From contig NZ_CP031305.1 in NCBI RefSeq assembly GCF_004799645.1, forward strand, positions 1 through 64,000: a stretch of DNA of 64,000 nt, in the 5' to 3' direction. The stretch is from Natronorubrum bangense (GTDB lineage Archaea > Halobacteriota > Halobacteria > Halobacteriales > Natrialbaceae). The translations under genes were made by a program, and so were the position numbers. Shown piece by piece: positions 1 through 7,628 of this stretch (its first letter is position 1; each line of letters opens with the position of its first letter). The notes below the pieces were generated by a model. The model ran no database searches. It was not told the origin of the DNA and saw only the letters and a list, made by a program, of their open reading frames with translations.

Positions 1-331
1 ATGTCCCTCGACGAATATGACGCTGCACATACGGCACTCGAGCCAGCCGACGGCGAGATCGAAACCGCTGAACTGGTCGTCACCGAGGACGTGCTGGTCA
101 AGATGTTCGCACTCGGACCGGGCGCGGAACTCCCCGCCCACGAACACGCCGATAGTACGAACGTGTTTCACGTCCTCGAGGGGACGGTGACGGTCGTACA
201 GGGGCGACGACAGCGAAGAGATCACCGCGCCCGGCGTCGTTCGTCACGACCGCGGTGTCGTCCACGGCGCACGAAACGAAACCGAGGAGACGGTCGTCTT
301 CACGGCGAGTCTCTGTCCGCTCCCCTCATAG
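1..331 (+). pseudogene. Cupin-domain protein, frameshifted
   Basis: Residues 1-68 read as a small haloarchaeal cupin, with the metal-site pattern PAHEHADSTNVFHVLEG followed by a second strand VTVVQG. The frame then breaks near position 205. Shifting to the next frame restores a convincing tail (DDSEEITAPGVVRHDRG, then VFTASLCPLPS) that stops at 329-331. The initial frame instead runs through arginine-rich nonsense to 381. One extra base (or two missing) at about 201-206 explains the break. The true product would be about 110 residues, normal for a one-domain cupin. Whether this is a real mutation or a sequencing error cannot be told here. The gene starts at the first base of the window, so the start codon could lie further upstream. 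Confidence 0.75.
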
Positions 332-440
332 AACGTCTGAACGCGGCCGCGATCAAGAACGAAGCTGGACTGGTTCGTTGAGCTGTCCACACCATTGAAT
401 TTAACAGGAAGTTTTTATTCGTGCCGTTCCCATCGAACAT

Positions 441-3400
441 ATGACCCGCGGTCTCGGTGCACCTGAAACGGCTCACCTTCGGCTCCTCGTCGTCGGCTCG
501 TCGACATGGCTCCAGACGACGGCAGCGCGCCTCGAGGATGGGGACGTTACGGTTTCCGGGCCGCTCGAGTCGGACGCCGACCTCGAGCTCGATGCAATCG
601 ACTGTGTGCTGACCGACGAGCAGGCTGTTCTGACGGCTCTCGACACAGAGTGTGCCGTCGTTTGTGCTGTCGAGTCGGCGGACGGGGAGACGCTCGAGCG
701 ACTTCGCAGTGCGGGCGCAACCGACATCGTTCGCAGATCGACGGCCGAGAATCCGGTGTTGCTCGAACACCGGCTTCGGCAGGCCACGCAGTTCGTCACG
801 ACCCGTCGGACAGTTACACAACAGGAGACGTGGTATCAGACGCTGCTCGAACAGTCGTCGGATCTGTTGATCGTGACCGACGCCGACGGGACGATCACCG
901 CTGTCGGCCCGTCGGTCGAACGAATACGCGGAGCAGACACAGACACGTTGCTCGGTGTCTCGTTTATTGACCACGTCCACCCAGCGGATGCGCCAGCAGT
1001 CCAGACCGCCTTCGAGGACCTCCGTGAACGGGCAACCGGTGAGACGACGACCGTCGAGTACAGATCGCAGTACGCAACCGACGGCTGGTTTGTCCACGAA
1101 GCCGTTCTCACGAACTGGCTCGAAGAGGAGAGCGCCATCGTCGTCTCGATCAGGGATGTCACGGATCGCCACCAGGTCGAACAGGAGCTCGACAACTCGT
1201 TTGAACGGGTGACAGACGCGTTCTGTGCACTCGACTCCGAGTGGCGGCTTACCTACATTAACGACCAAGCGACGTCCCTCCTCGGCGTCGATCAGGCGGC
1301 GGTTCTCGGACAAGATTTCCTCGAGGAGTTTCCGAAACTGGAGGGAACGGATTTCCACAACGCGGCGACCGAAGCAATGCGGAGACAAGAACACACGTCG
1401 ATCGAAGGCTACTACGAGCCTGCAGATCGCTGGTACGATGTCGAGCTGTACCCCTCGCCGTCAGGGCTCTCGGTTTACTTTCGAGATGTCACCGATCGCA
1501 TCGATCGCGAACGGGAACTCGAGGCGCGGACGGAGCGACTGGAAACGCTCGTCGAAAACGCCCCCGTTGCCCTCTCCGTCGTCGATGCTGATGGGACGAT
1601 TACGCTCGCCGAGGGCCGTGCACTCGATCGTATCGACGGCTGCGAATCGCCACTCGTTGGCGAGTCGGTGGACGACGTGTTTGATTCTCACTCGAGCATC
1701 CTTGACGATGCGAACACAGCACTGGACGGCCAGTCCGCCCACTCCATGATACTCCTCGAAGATCGCGTTTTCGAATCGTGGTGGCAGCCGATCACCGCGG
1801 ATGACGACGTCGAACGAGTTATCGGAACTGCCGTCGACGTCACTGAGCGCGTGCAGTATCAAGAGACACTCAACGCCTTACACGAGGCCACGAGACATCT
1901 GCTCACCGTCGAATCGAAGCAGGCTGCCTGTGAGTACATGGTCGACGTCGCCGCTGACGTCCTCGACATCGAGAGCATCGTCTACCGCTTCGACGAGCAG
2001 CAAAACGAACTCCTGCCGGCAGCCTACGCACCGGGAATCGAGTCGACGATCGGGACACCACCCCGTCTCGAGCCGACTGAGAGTATCTCCTGGCAGACGT
2101 TCGCCAGCGAGACTCCATCCCGGTTTGACGACGTCAGGGAGTCGGCATTCGTGTACGATTCGACGACGACCGCTCGCAGTGGGCTCTACGTCCCGATCGG
2201 CGAGCACGGCGTACTCGTCGCCCTCGATCCCGAGCCGAACCAGTACGACGATGAAACGTTCGAACTCGCACAGCTGTTTGCCGTGACGGCCGAAGCAGCA
2301 CTCGATCGAATCGGTCGTACCCATCGGCTCCACCGCCGCGAACGGGAACTCAAGCAACAAAATACCTCGCTCGAGCGATTAAACGATGCAAACGAGGTGC
2401 GTCAGGATATCGAGCAGTTACTTTTAATGGCTGACACCCGGACCGAGATCGAACAGGGCATCTGTGAGCGCCTGACCGACCTCGAGGCCTGCTCGTTCGC
2501 CTGGATCGGCGAACCCGATCCAAGCGGGACACAGCTTCATCGGCGGGCACAGGACGGCCTCGAGCGTGGCTATCTCGAGGCCGTCACAGTGACGACCGTC
2601 GACGACTCCGCGGCCGAGCCGACGGGGCGCACGGCACGCACCCAGGACTCGGTGTATATCGAGAACGTTGCCGAATCGGTTCGTGACGGAACCTGGCGTG
2701 TCGAAGCTCTCTCGCGGAACATCCAGTCTGTGTACACTGTGCCGCTCGTGTACGATGGCTTTCTGTACGGGGCCCTGTCTCTGTACGGTGACGACCGAGA
2801 TGCGTTCGACATGCCACTTCGATCAATACTTGCAGATCTCGGCGGGACCATCGGCTATGCAATCGACGCGGTCAAACGGAAGGCTGCACTGCGTACCGAC
2901 GGCGTTGCCGCGGTCGAGATCGAACTCGAACTCGAGGACGAATCGCCGCTGTGTCGACTCGCCGAGCAGCTGGCTGCACGAATCGAGTACGAAGGGGAGA
3001 CGATCCGGGCTGATGGCTCACCGACGGTGTTCGTCGTGGCCGATGTGTCGCTCTCTCCGGACGACACTGCCGCGCTCGCGGATCTCGAAGGTATTCACGC
3101 TGTCTCGATCATCACAGATTTCGAGTCGGAAACACTGTTGCAACTCCAGTGTTCGGATCCGTTCCTCGGCGCTGTCGTCGACGCACAGGGTGGCACGCTT
3201 CGGTCGTTCGTGACCGACAGCGACGAGAGCCGGGCGATCATCGACGTGCCGGAAACGACCGAAGTCAGAGACCTCCTGTCGAGACTCGGCCGCCGTGGCT
3301 TCCCTGCATCGATGGTCGCCCGCCGTGAGCAGTCGACAGACGATCTGTCGACAATCGATATCTCCGCGCGCAACTCGCTACTCGAACAACTGACTGACAG

Positions 3401-3575
3401 ACAACAGGAGGTCGTCCAGACGGCCTACTACGGCGGCTTCTTCGAGTGGCCTCGCCAGACCACCGGTGAGAACCTCGCGGACTCACTCGAGATCTCTCCA
3501 CCCGCCTTCCACAAGCACGTCAGAGCCGCCGAACAGAAGCTCTTTACCGCGTTGTTCGACAGTTCGTCGAACTAG
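441..3575 (+). CDS. Bat-like PAS/GAF sensor with HTH_10 DNA-binding domain
   Basis: A 1044-residue soluble regulator. Residues 1-130 look like a degenerate receiver-like segment. Three PAS-type domains follow at about 130-250, 250-355 and 365-475 (for example LLIVTDADGTI and FCALDSEWRLTYIN). Two GAF-type domains cover about 480-630 and 655-815. A bacterio-opsin-activator-type region precedes the C-terminal HTH_10 domain at about 990-1040 (LTDRQQEVVQTAYYGGFFEWPR). In this family the sensor domains respond to light, redox or small ligands and the HTH binds DNA to activate transcription. No histidine-kinase core is present, so it should act directly on DNA. A 14-bp inverted repeat begins three bases after the stop and a HalOD1 gene follows. 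Target genes are not evident. Confidence 0.9.
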   Translation: MTRGLGAPETAHLRLLVVGSSTWLQTTAARLEDGDVTVSGPLESDADLELDAIDCVLTDEQAVLTALDTECAVVCAVESADGETLERLRSAGATDIVRRSTAENPVLLEHRLRQATQFVTTRRTVTQQETWYQTLLEQSSDLLIVTDADGTITAVGPSVERIRGADTDTLLGVSFIDHVHPADAPAVQTAFEDLRERATGETTTVEYRSQYATDGWFVHEAVLTNWLEEESAIVVSIRDVTDRHQVEQELDNSFERVTDAFCALDSEWRLTYINDQATSLLGVDQAAVLGQDFLEEFPKLEGTDFHNAATEAMRRQEHTSIEGYYEPADRWYDVELYPSPSGLSVYFRDVTDRIDRERELEARTERLETLVENAPVALSVVDADGTITLAEGRALDRIDGCESPLVGESVDDVFDSHSSILDDANTALDGQSAHSMILLEDRVFESWWQPITADDDVERVIGTAVDVTERVQYQETLNALHEATRHLLTVESKQAACEYMVDVAADVLDIESIVYRFDEQQNELLPAAYAPGIESTIGTPPRLEPTESISWQTFASETPSRFDDVRESAFVYDSTTTARSGLYVPIGEHGVLVALDPEPNQYDDETFELAQLFAVTAEAALDRIGRTHRLHRRERELKQQNTSLERLNDANEVRQDIEQLLLMADTRTEIEQGICERLTDLEACSFAWIGEPDPSGTQLHRRAQDGLERGYLEAVTVTTVDDSAAEPTGRTARTQDSVYIENVAESVRDGTWRVEALSRNIQSVYTVPLVYDGFLYGALSLYGDDRDAFDMPLRSILADLGGTIGYAIDAVKRKAALRTDGVAAVEIELELEDESPLCRLAEQLAARIEYEGETIRADGSPTVFVVADVSLSPDDTAALADLEGIHAVSIITDFESETLLQLQCSDPFLGAVVDAQGGTLRSFVTDSDESRAIIDVPETTEVRDLLSRLGRRGFPASMVARREQSTDDLSTIDISARNSLLEQLTDRQQEVVQTAYYGGFFEWPRQTTGENLADSLEISPPAFHKHVRAAEQKLFTALFDSSSN

Positions 3576-3577
3576 GG

Positions 3578-3620
3578 TTAACTGTGTAACCATCTGCTGC
3601 AGGATCGGTTACACAGTTAA
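3578..3620. repeat. 14-bp perfect inverted repeat after the regulator gene
   Basis: Arms TTAACTGTGTAACC (3578-3591) and its exact reverse complement (3607-3620) flank a 15-nt loop that itself contains the palindrome CTGCAG. It starts directly after the stop codon of the Bat-like gene. It could be a terminator or RNA-stabilising hairpin, or a dyad operator upstream of the HalOD1 gene. No T-tract follows, which slightly favours the operator reading. Confidence 0.75.
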
Positions 3621-3644
3621 TAATCAAGCTCTTTACTGTTACTC

Positions 3645-3720
3645 GTGAACGTGAACTCGTCTTCCCGCAGATCGCACGGGGGGTTTGTAGAATCAATGAC
3701 TGAAATGACTTCACGTTCAC
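3645..3720. repeat. 11-bp inverted repeat around the HalOD1 gene start
   Basis: GTGAACGTGAA at 3645-3655 is matched by its exact reverse complement TTCACGTTCAC at 3710-3720. The left arm also contains a tandem GTGAAC repeat. The arms bracket one possible start codon (3696) of the HalOD1 gene and lie upstream of another (3732), so this may be a second dyad in the regulatory region or chance symmetry. Confidence 0.5.
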
Positions 3721-3995
3721 CATCTGCTTCAATGACGGACCACTACGTTGTACAGCACGACCGACTCGATGACCAACCACTAAGCGTCGCTATCGTCGAC
3801 GCCGTTGCGACGTTTTGTGACGAAGAGATAACGGAACTCGAGCCACTTCATTATACGATTAACACTGATGCGCTCGAGCGACTGTTCGAGCCGCGTGCGG
3901 AGGGCGTCCGGTCGGACGGCTCAGTCGTCTTCGAATACAACGGCTGTCTGGTAACCGTCGATGCCGACGGTGAAATCCGGGTCGAAGAAGCGTAA
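3696..3995 (+). CDS. HalOD1 output-domain protein
   Basis: A small stand-alone HalOD1 domain protein of about 99 residues. The domain runs from about residue 13 to the end, with the typical pattern of a variable strand, PLSVAIVDAVATF, the acidic EITELEPLHYTINTDALERLF helix pair and a final hairpin CLVTVDADGEIRV. HalOD1 is a haloarchaeal output domain often found beside receiver and PAS proteins; its biochemical role is not established. The placement directly behind the Bat-like sensor suggests a joint signalling function. The start is uncertain: ATG at 3696, 3705 or 3732, and GTG at 3645, are all in frame. The domain itself needs only the 3732 start. Confidence 0.8.
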   Translation: MTEMTSRSPSASMTDHYVVQHDRLDDQPLSVAIVDAVATFCDEEITELEPLHYTINTDALERLFEPRAEGVRSDGSVVFEYNGCLVTVDADGEIRVEEA

Positions 3996-4212
3996 TCTGA
4001 CCACCACTGCGACGATTCGACTCAGGGGTGGGTCAACTCGTCGTTTTGCGTGTCGACTGTTTCAGCTGTGTCGAGTCTCGAGACTCACACCTGACTCGCC
4101 AGTCGCATCGGTTTTCGTCACGACGACCGGGTTACAGCGCCAGTACTCGCCAGCGCCCACGCAAGATCGTCGGATCACAGAACTCACTCCGACCGTAATT
4201 TCGTTGGAAAAA

Positions 4213-4366
4213 TGCCCGGGGAGGGCTCCGAACCCTCGATCTCCGCATGTCCCAGGTCCGAGGCTCGGCAGAGTCCTCGAGGGGACACGGAGGCTTCCAA
4301 GGCGAAACCGCACCGAATCTCTGAACCCTATGAGTGCGGCGCTATGTCCAGCTAAGCCACCCGGGC
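4213..4366 (-). tRNA. tRNA-Met (CAU), intron-containing
   Basis: On the minus strand the 5' exon begins GCCCGGG at 4366 and the 3' half ends CCCGGGC plus A73 at 4213, closing a seven-pair acceptor stem. The anticodon stem pairs CCGCA with TGCGG around the loop CUCAUA, giving anticodon CAU. About 80 nt (roughly 4249-4328) interrupt the loop after position 37, the normal place of an archaeal bulge-helix-bulge intron. The T arm GAGGG-TTCGGAG-CCCTC is intact. Haloarchaeal elongator tRNA-Met is known to carry such an intron. A short T run follows the 3' end. CCA is not encoded. Confidence 0.9.
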
Positions 4367-4469
4367 TCGTTTGCTGATAGTGCCGTCTATTTCTTTAAGC
4401 TTCTCATTCCGTCCGGGCGTGCAACGCCGACCCACGGATTTATGATATGGCCTTCCCAACTACCCGCGC

Positions 4470-5753
4470 ATGAGCGTTCCCGGAATCGTCCACTCTACTC
4501 TTGATGGCGAAGAAATCGCGGCGCGAGTCTCTCTCGGCGGTGAAGACTGCCTTTTCATCACACCCTCGAGCACCCTCGTCTACAACTCCGAAGGGCTCTT
4601 GAGCGACGAGTCGGTCGACGAGTACCCCCACGACGCCGACCGACTGACGCTCTCGGAAGGACGGCGCAAAACCACGTTTGCACTCGAGTACCCACTCGAG
4701 GGGACCAAGAAGTTCACTGTCCCCGCAAGCAAGACCGACGCCGTTCTCCATCCAGTGCTCGCCGGCGTCTTGAACGGCAACGGGATCACCGAGCCGGGCG
4801 AGACGGTCGTTCAGACGTATCGCTTTAGCGAACTGACGTTGATCATCACGAGTGACCGACTGGTCAAACACATCGGCGCGGCGGTCTGGGACGGCGACTA
4901 CGAGGAGTACGAGTTCGCGGATGTGACTGGGCTCTCCTTCGAAGACGGCAGTGTCGCCACACAGATCGTTCTCGAAGTCGGTGGACGCCCACAGCGGATC
5001 AAAGCCCCCAACGAGGAGGCAAACGATCTCCGCGAACGGCTCAAGCGCGCGCTGTTCGAGTACCACGGCGTCGGCTCGCTTGCAGAACTCAACGAGGCGG
5101 TCGGTGACGACGACGGAACTGGTGAGGACCGTGACCGCGCAACGGTCGACTTCGGCGACGGCGTCGATCCACTCGATGCAAACCCGCCCGAACTGGACGA
5201 CGACGGCAGCGACTCCGCTGCCAACGACACGAGTACGCCGGCCGCCACATCGACCGACCCTCTCGCGGAGGAGACGACGGCCGCCCGTGAAGCCGAACCC
5301 GAACCTGAGCCACAAACACACGTCCCCGACACGCGCGAGAGGACAGCACACGGCCAGCAGGACACGCCACAAGACGCACACGACGAGCCTGCGCAGTCGG
5401 AGACATCGACAGAGCCGGACACCGAACCGACGGACACCACCTTCGAGATGACGACCGACGAGTCGACTGTCCCGGCGACCGAGCACGCTGACTCCCCGAC
5501 CACGACCGAACCGGACAGCGCTCGAGCCGGCCACGACGCTGTACTCGAGTCGGGCTCGTTGCTCGGTGGCGAGATCGACGACACTGCAGCGGAGACCACA
5601 GACGCTACCACGGACGCCGAGCAGGTTTCCAATAGCGAACTCCTCGAGCGACTCGAGTCACTCGAGTCGACCGTCGAACAGCAGACGGAGACGATCGAAC
5701 GCCAACAGCAGACGATCGAACAGCTGATCGCGGAACTCAGAGCGCGCCGATAA
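4470..5753 (+). CDS. Conserved haloarchaeal protein with acidic linker and C-terminal coiled coil
   Basis: A 427-residue acidic soluble protein. Residues 1-200 form a compact, conserved-looking domain (GIVHSTLDGEEIAARVSLGG, FALEYPLEGTKKFTVP, RFSELTLIITSDRLVKHIG) that I associate with a haloarchaeal family of unknown function (possibly DUF7115). Residues 210-385 are a low-complexity Asp/Glu/Thr/Ser linker. The last 45 residues are a heptad-like coiled coil (LLERLESLESTVEQQTETIERQQQT) expected to oligomerise. There is no signal peptide or membrane span. It stands alone between tRNA-Met and a convergent gene. Function is unknown. Confidence 0.75.
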   Translation: MSVPGIVHSTLDGEEIAARVSLGGEDCLFITPSSTLVYNSEGLLSDESVDEYPHDADRLTLSEGRRKTTFALEYPLEGTKKFTVPASKTDAVLHPVLAGVLNGNGITEPGETVVQTYRFSELTLIITSDRLVKHIGAAVWDGDYEEYEFADVTGLSFEDGSVATQIVLEVGGRPQRIKAPNEEANDLRERLKRALFEYHGVGSLAELNEAVGDDDGTGEDRDRATVDFGDGVDPLDANPPELDDDGSDSAANDTSTPAATSTDPLAEETTAAREAEPEPEPQTHVPDTRERTAHGQQDTPQDAHDEPAQSETSTEPDTEPTDTTFEMTTDESTVPATEHADSPTTTEPDSARAGHDAVLESGSLLGGEIDDTAAETTDATTDAEQVSNSELLERLESLESTVEQQTETIERQQQTIEQLIAELRARR

Positions 5754-5794
5754 CGGCTTTGTGTCACCAGAACACGGCCCTGTAGCCTCGTTGG

Positions 5795-6193
5795 TCAGTC
5801 CTCACGCCCCGTCACTTTCCGGATACACGAAGACCCATAGGGGCCTAACTCGCCAGCATCGAGTTTGATAAAATAGCCTGTCGACAGCCCCATACCACAG
5901 CGTTGGCAGGTAAACTCACCCTCTTTCGTAATGATGTCCTGCTCGAAGCGTACGTACTGGCGGCTCTTCGGCCGGATGATCCCGTCCTCGCGGTCGATGA
6001 TCCCACGAAGTTCGGCCTCATCGAGGATCGTTCGCGTCACCGTCGGATCGGTCGTCACCGTCTCGATTCGGTCGATAACCTCGGGGAGGGGAAGCGACTC
6101 GTGCTCGAGTCGCTCGAGCAGTGCCAGTCCGAGTGTGACCCGGTCGTCATCGGTGTCGACGGGCGTGTCGGCTTCAGGCTCGTCGCGGTCCAT
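5795..6193 (-). CDS. Small zinc-binding haloarchaeal protein (DUF5830-like)
   Basis: About 132 residues starting at MDRDEPEADTP; an upstream in-frame start at 6250 would add 19 residues that look like untranslated leader. After an acidic N-terminus comes a helical, winged-helix-like stretch (LGLALLERLEHESLPLPEVIDRIETVT, DEAELRGIIDRE). The C-terminal half carries CQRCGMGLSTGYFI and GPYGSSCIRKVTGRED, so at least three cysteines could form a zinc site. This matches a haloarchaeal family I recall as DUF5830. The architecture suggests a regulatory or RNA/DNA-binding role, but none is demonstrated. It is convergent with the preceding gene. Confidence 0.7.
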   Translation of the reverse strand: MDRDEPEADTPVDTDDDRVTLGLALLERLEHESLPLPEVIDRIETVTTDPTVTRTILDEAELRGIIDREDGIIRPKSRQYVRFEQDIITKEGEFTCQRCGMGLSTGYFIKLDAGELGPYGSSCIRKVTGRED

Positions 6194-6284
6194 CGATGTG
6201 TGGTGTCGCCCCGATATGAATAAACGTTGTGTCGTGGCCCGCAGAGACACAAACGTTTCAACACTCGAGGAAAAACTGTGATCG

Positions 6285-7010
6285 ATGTCGGTGTCACCGG
6301 GACAGCTTCGCCTGCTCGCCGGGATGATCGTGATCGGTGCGATTGTCGCGACTGGCCTGCTCGTCTCTCCAGCAGGGGTGCTTGGTGCCGCTGCGTCGGT
6401 TTCTTCGGACCCCTATCTGTTCGGCCTCGTCGTGGTCGGACTCTATCTCGTGCGGCCGCTGCTTGCGCTTCCGACGACGCCGCTTGCACTTGTCGTCGGG
6501 TACGGATACGGCGTCGTCCTCGGGGTTCCGTTCGCACTGGCGGGCGTCATCATGACCGTTATTCCCGTCTTCCTCGCTGCACGCTGGCTCGGCGACGCCG
6601 AAACACGCACCTGGCCGTGGTCGATCGGTGGCTGGATCGGAACGCTGCTCGAGCGAACCGGAACAACGGTCTCTCGGTATTACAACACCGCGGGACCGGT
6701 TCGTGGCGTCATCGTCTCGCGGCTGGCACCGATCCCATCGGATGTCTCGACATGTGCAGCCGCGGTCAGCGGCGTGCGCCTTCGCGAACTCGTGATTGGG
6801 ACGGCGATCGGCGAACTCCCCTGGACGGTCGCTGCGGTCGTCGTTGGCTCCTCGGCGGCAACCGTGACGGCCGGCGGGCTCGGCGAACTCGGGGTAACGC
6901 TCACGGTCGTCTGTCTGTTCGCCGCGATGGCGCTGCTTGCAGGCCCCATCTATCGAGCAGTTCAGTCGCGCCCACAACGACACAGCGTTGACCGCCAGAT
7001 GGATCGCTAG
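6285..7010 (+). CDS. TVP38/TMEM64 (DedA-like) membrane protein
   Basis: A 241-residue integral membrane protein with about six hydrophobic spans. The central segment LPTTPLALVVGYGYGVVLGV resembles the re-entrant G-rich motif of the TVP38/TMEM64/SNARE-associated family, and SRLAPIPSDVSTCAAAVSGV matches the second conserved motif, where an arginine precedes a proline-rich turn. Members are thought to move lipids or small solutes across membranes; substrate is unknown here. It is transcribed divergently from the zinc-binding protein at 5795-6193 with a gap of about 90 bp. Confidence 0.8.
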   Translation: MSVSPGQLRLLAGMIVIGAIVATGLLVSPAGVLGAAASVSSDPYLFGLVVVGLYLVRPLLALPTTPLALVVGYGYGVVLGVPFALAGVIMTVIPVFLAARWLGDAETRTWPWSIGGWIGTLLERTGTTVSRYYNTAGPVRGVIVSRLAPIPSDVSTCAAAVSGVRLRELVIGTAIGELPWTVAAVVVGSSAATVTAGGLGELGVTLTVVCLFAAMALLAGPIYRAVQSRPQRHSVDRQMDR

Positions 7011-7091
7011 CCCGAGCCCCCAGCGTCGACTGCCGGGCAAGCTTCGTACGCCAGGCTGGGCTCGATCCCATCGAACAGGTGTGGTGTGCGC

Positions 7092-7229
7092 CTAGAGAAA
7101 CGGATCGCTGCAGTCGATGACGACGCCGTGTTGTGGACAGACGTACTTGCAGTGGCGCTTGTACATCGGCGTCTCACAGAACGGACAGGGATGACCATCC
7201 GTGCGATGGGATTTGGGGCTGTCAGTCAC
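7092..7229 (-). CDS. 45-residue zinc-finger micro-protein
   Basis: A short gene starting with GTG at 7229 and ending TAG at 7092-7094. The product begins MTDSPKSHRTDG and continues HPCPFCETPMYKRHCKYVCP, then ends with GVVIDCSDPFL. The cysteines (CPFC, two more about 10-15 residues on, and CS near the end) form a classic two-CxxC-like zinc-binding pattern typical of haloarchaeal zinc-finger micro-proteins. It closely resembles what I recall as the HVO_2523-type family. No good Shine-Dalgarno precedes it, so it may be leaderless. It faces the DedA-like gene convergently. Such proteins are proposed to be regulators; the role here is unknown. Confidence 0.8.
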   Translation of the reverse strand: MTDSPKSHRTDGHPCPFCETPMYKRHCKYVCPQHGVVIDCSDPFL

Positions 7230-7628
7230 AGGAGATCAACTCCCGAGCGATTCGACGATCTGTCTTTGCGCTGCCTGGTGAGGTCGGTTGGCTGCGAGAC
7301 ATCGAGTCATTAGTACTGACGGTTGGGACCAGTATGAACGCGACGGACTCGAGTGGAGCCAATCGCTCGAGTCACCGTTCGTGACGGGGAATTATCCACA
7401 CGTCTCTCTCGGAAAAATGAGTATGCATAGTGTTAAGAGAAGGATCGTAGTGCGTGCGCATGGTGTTACCAAAGGCCATGACCTGTGCAGAAACGAGGGA
7501 CCGTTCGAACGAGCGGCTCCAGCTGGGTGACTGTGGCGTGGTTCAGCAAGCTGACTCGAGTATAGCGCGACGGCGAGGTGTGGACACGGAACTACCGAGA
7601 CGGGTTCGTCCCGAAGGGGGTGGGGCCG
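7230..7628. other. Non-coding spacer upstream of the BCCT gene
   Basis: About 400 bases between the zinc-finger gene and the BCCT transporter. I see no credible reading frame, no strong hairpin and no clear TATA box, although the promoters of both divergent genes should lie here. Confidence 0.5.

Noticed and set aside
5089..5451. Alternative frames within the acidic linker of the 4470-5753 gene.
   Set aside because: The +1 gene frame has a conserved N-terminal domain and a coiled coil on either side of the linker; other frames are Arg/Ser-rich shadows.
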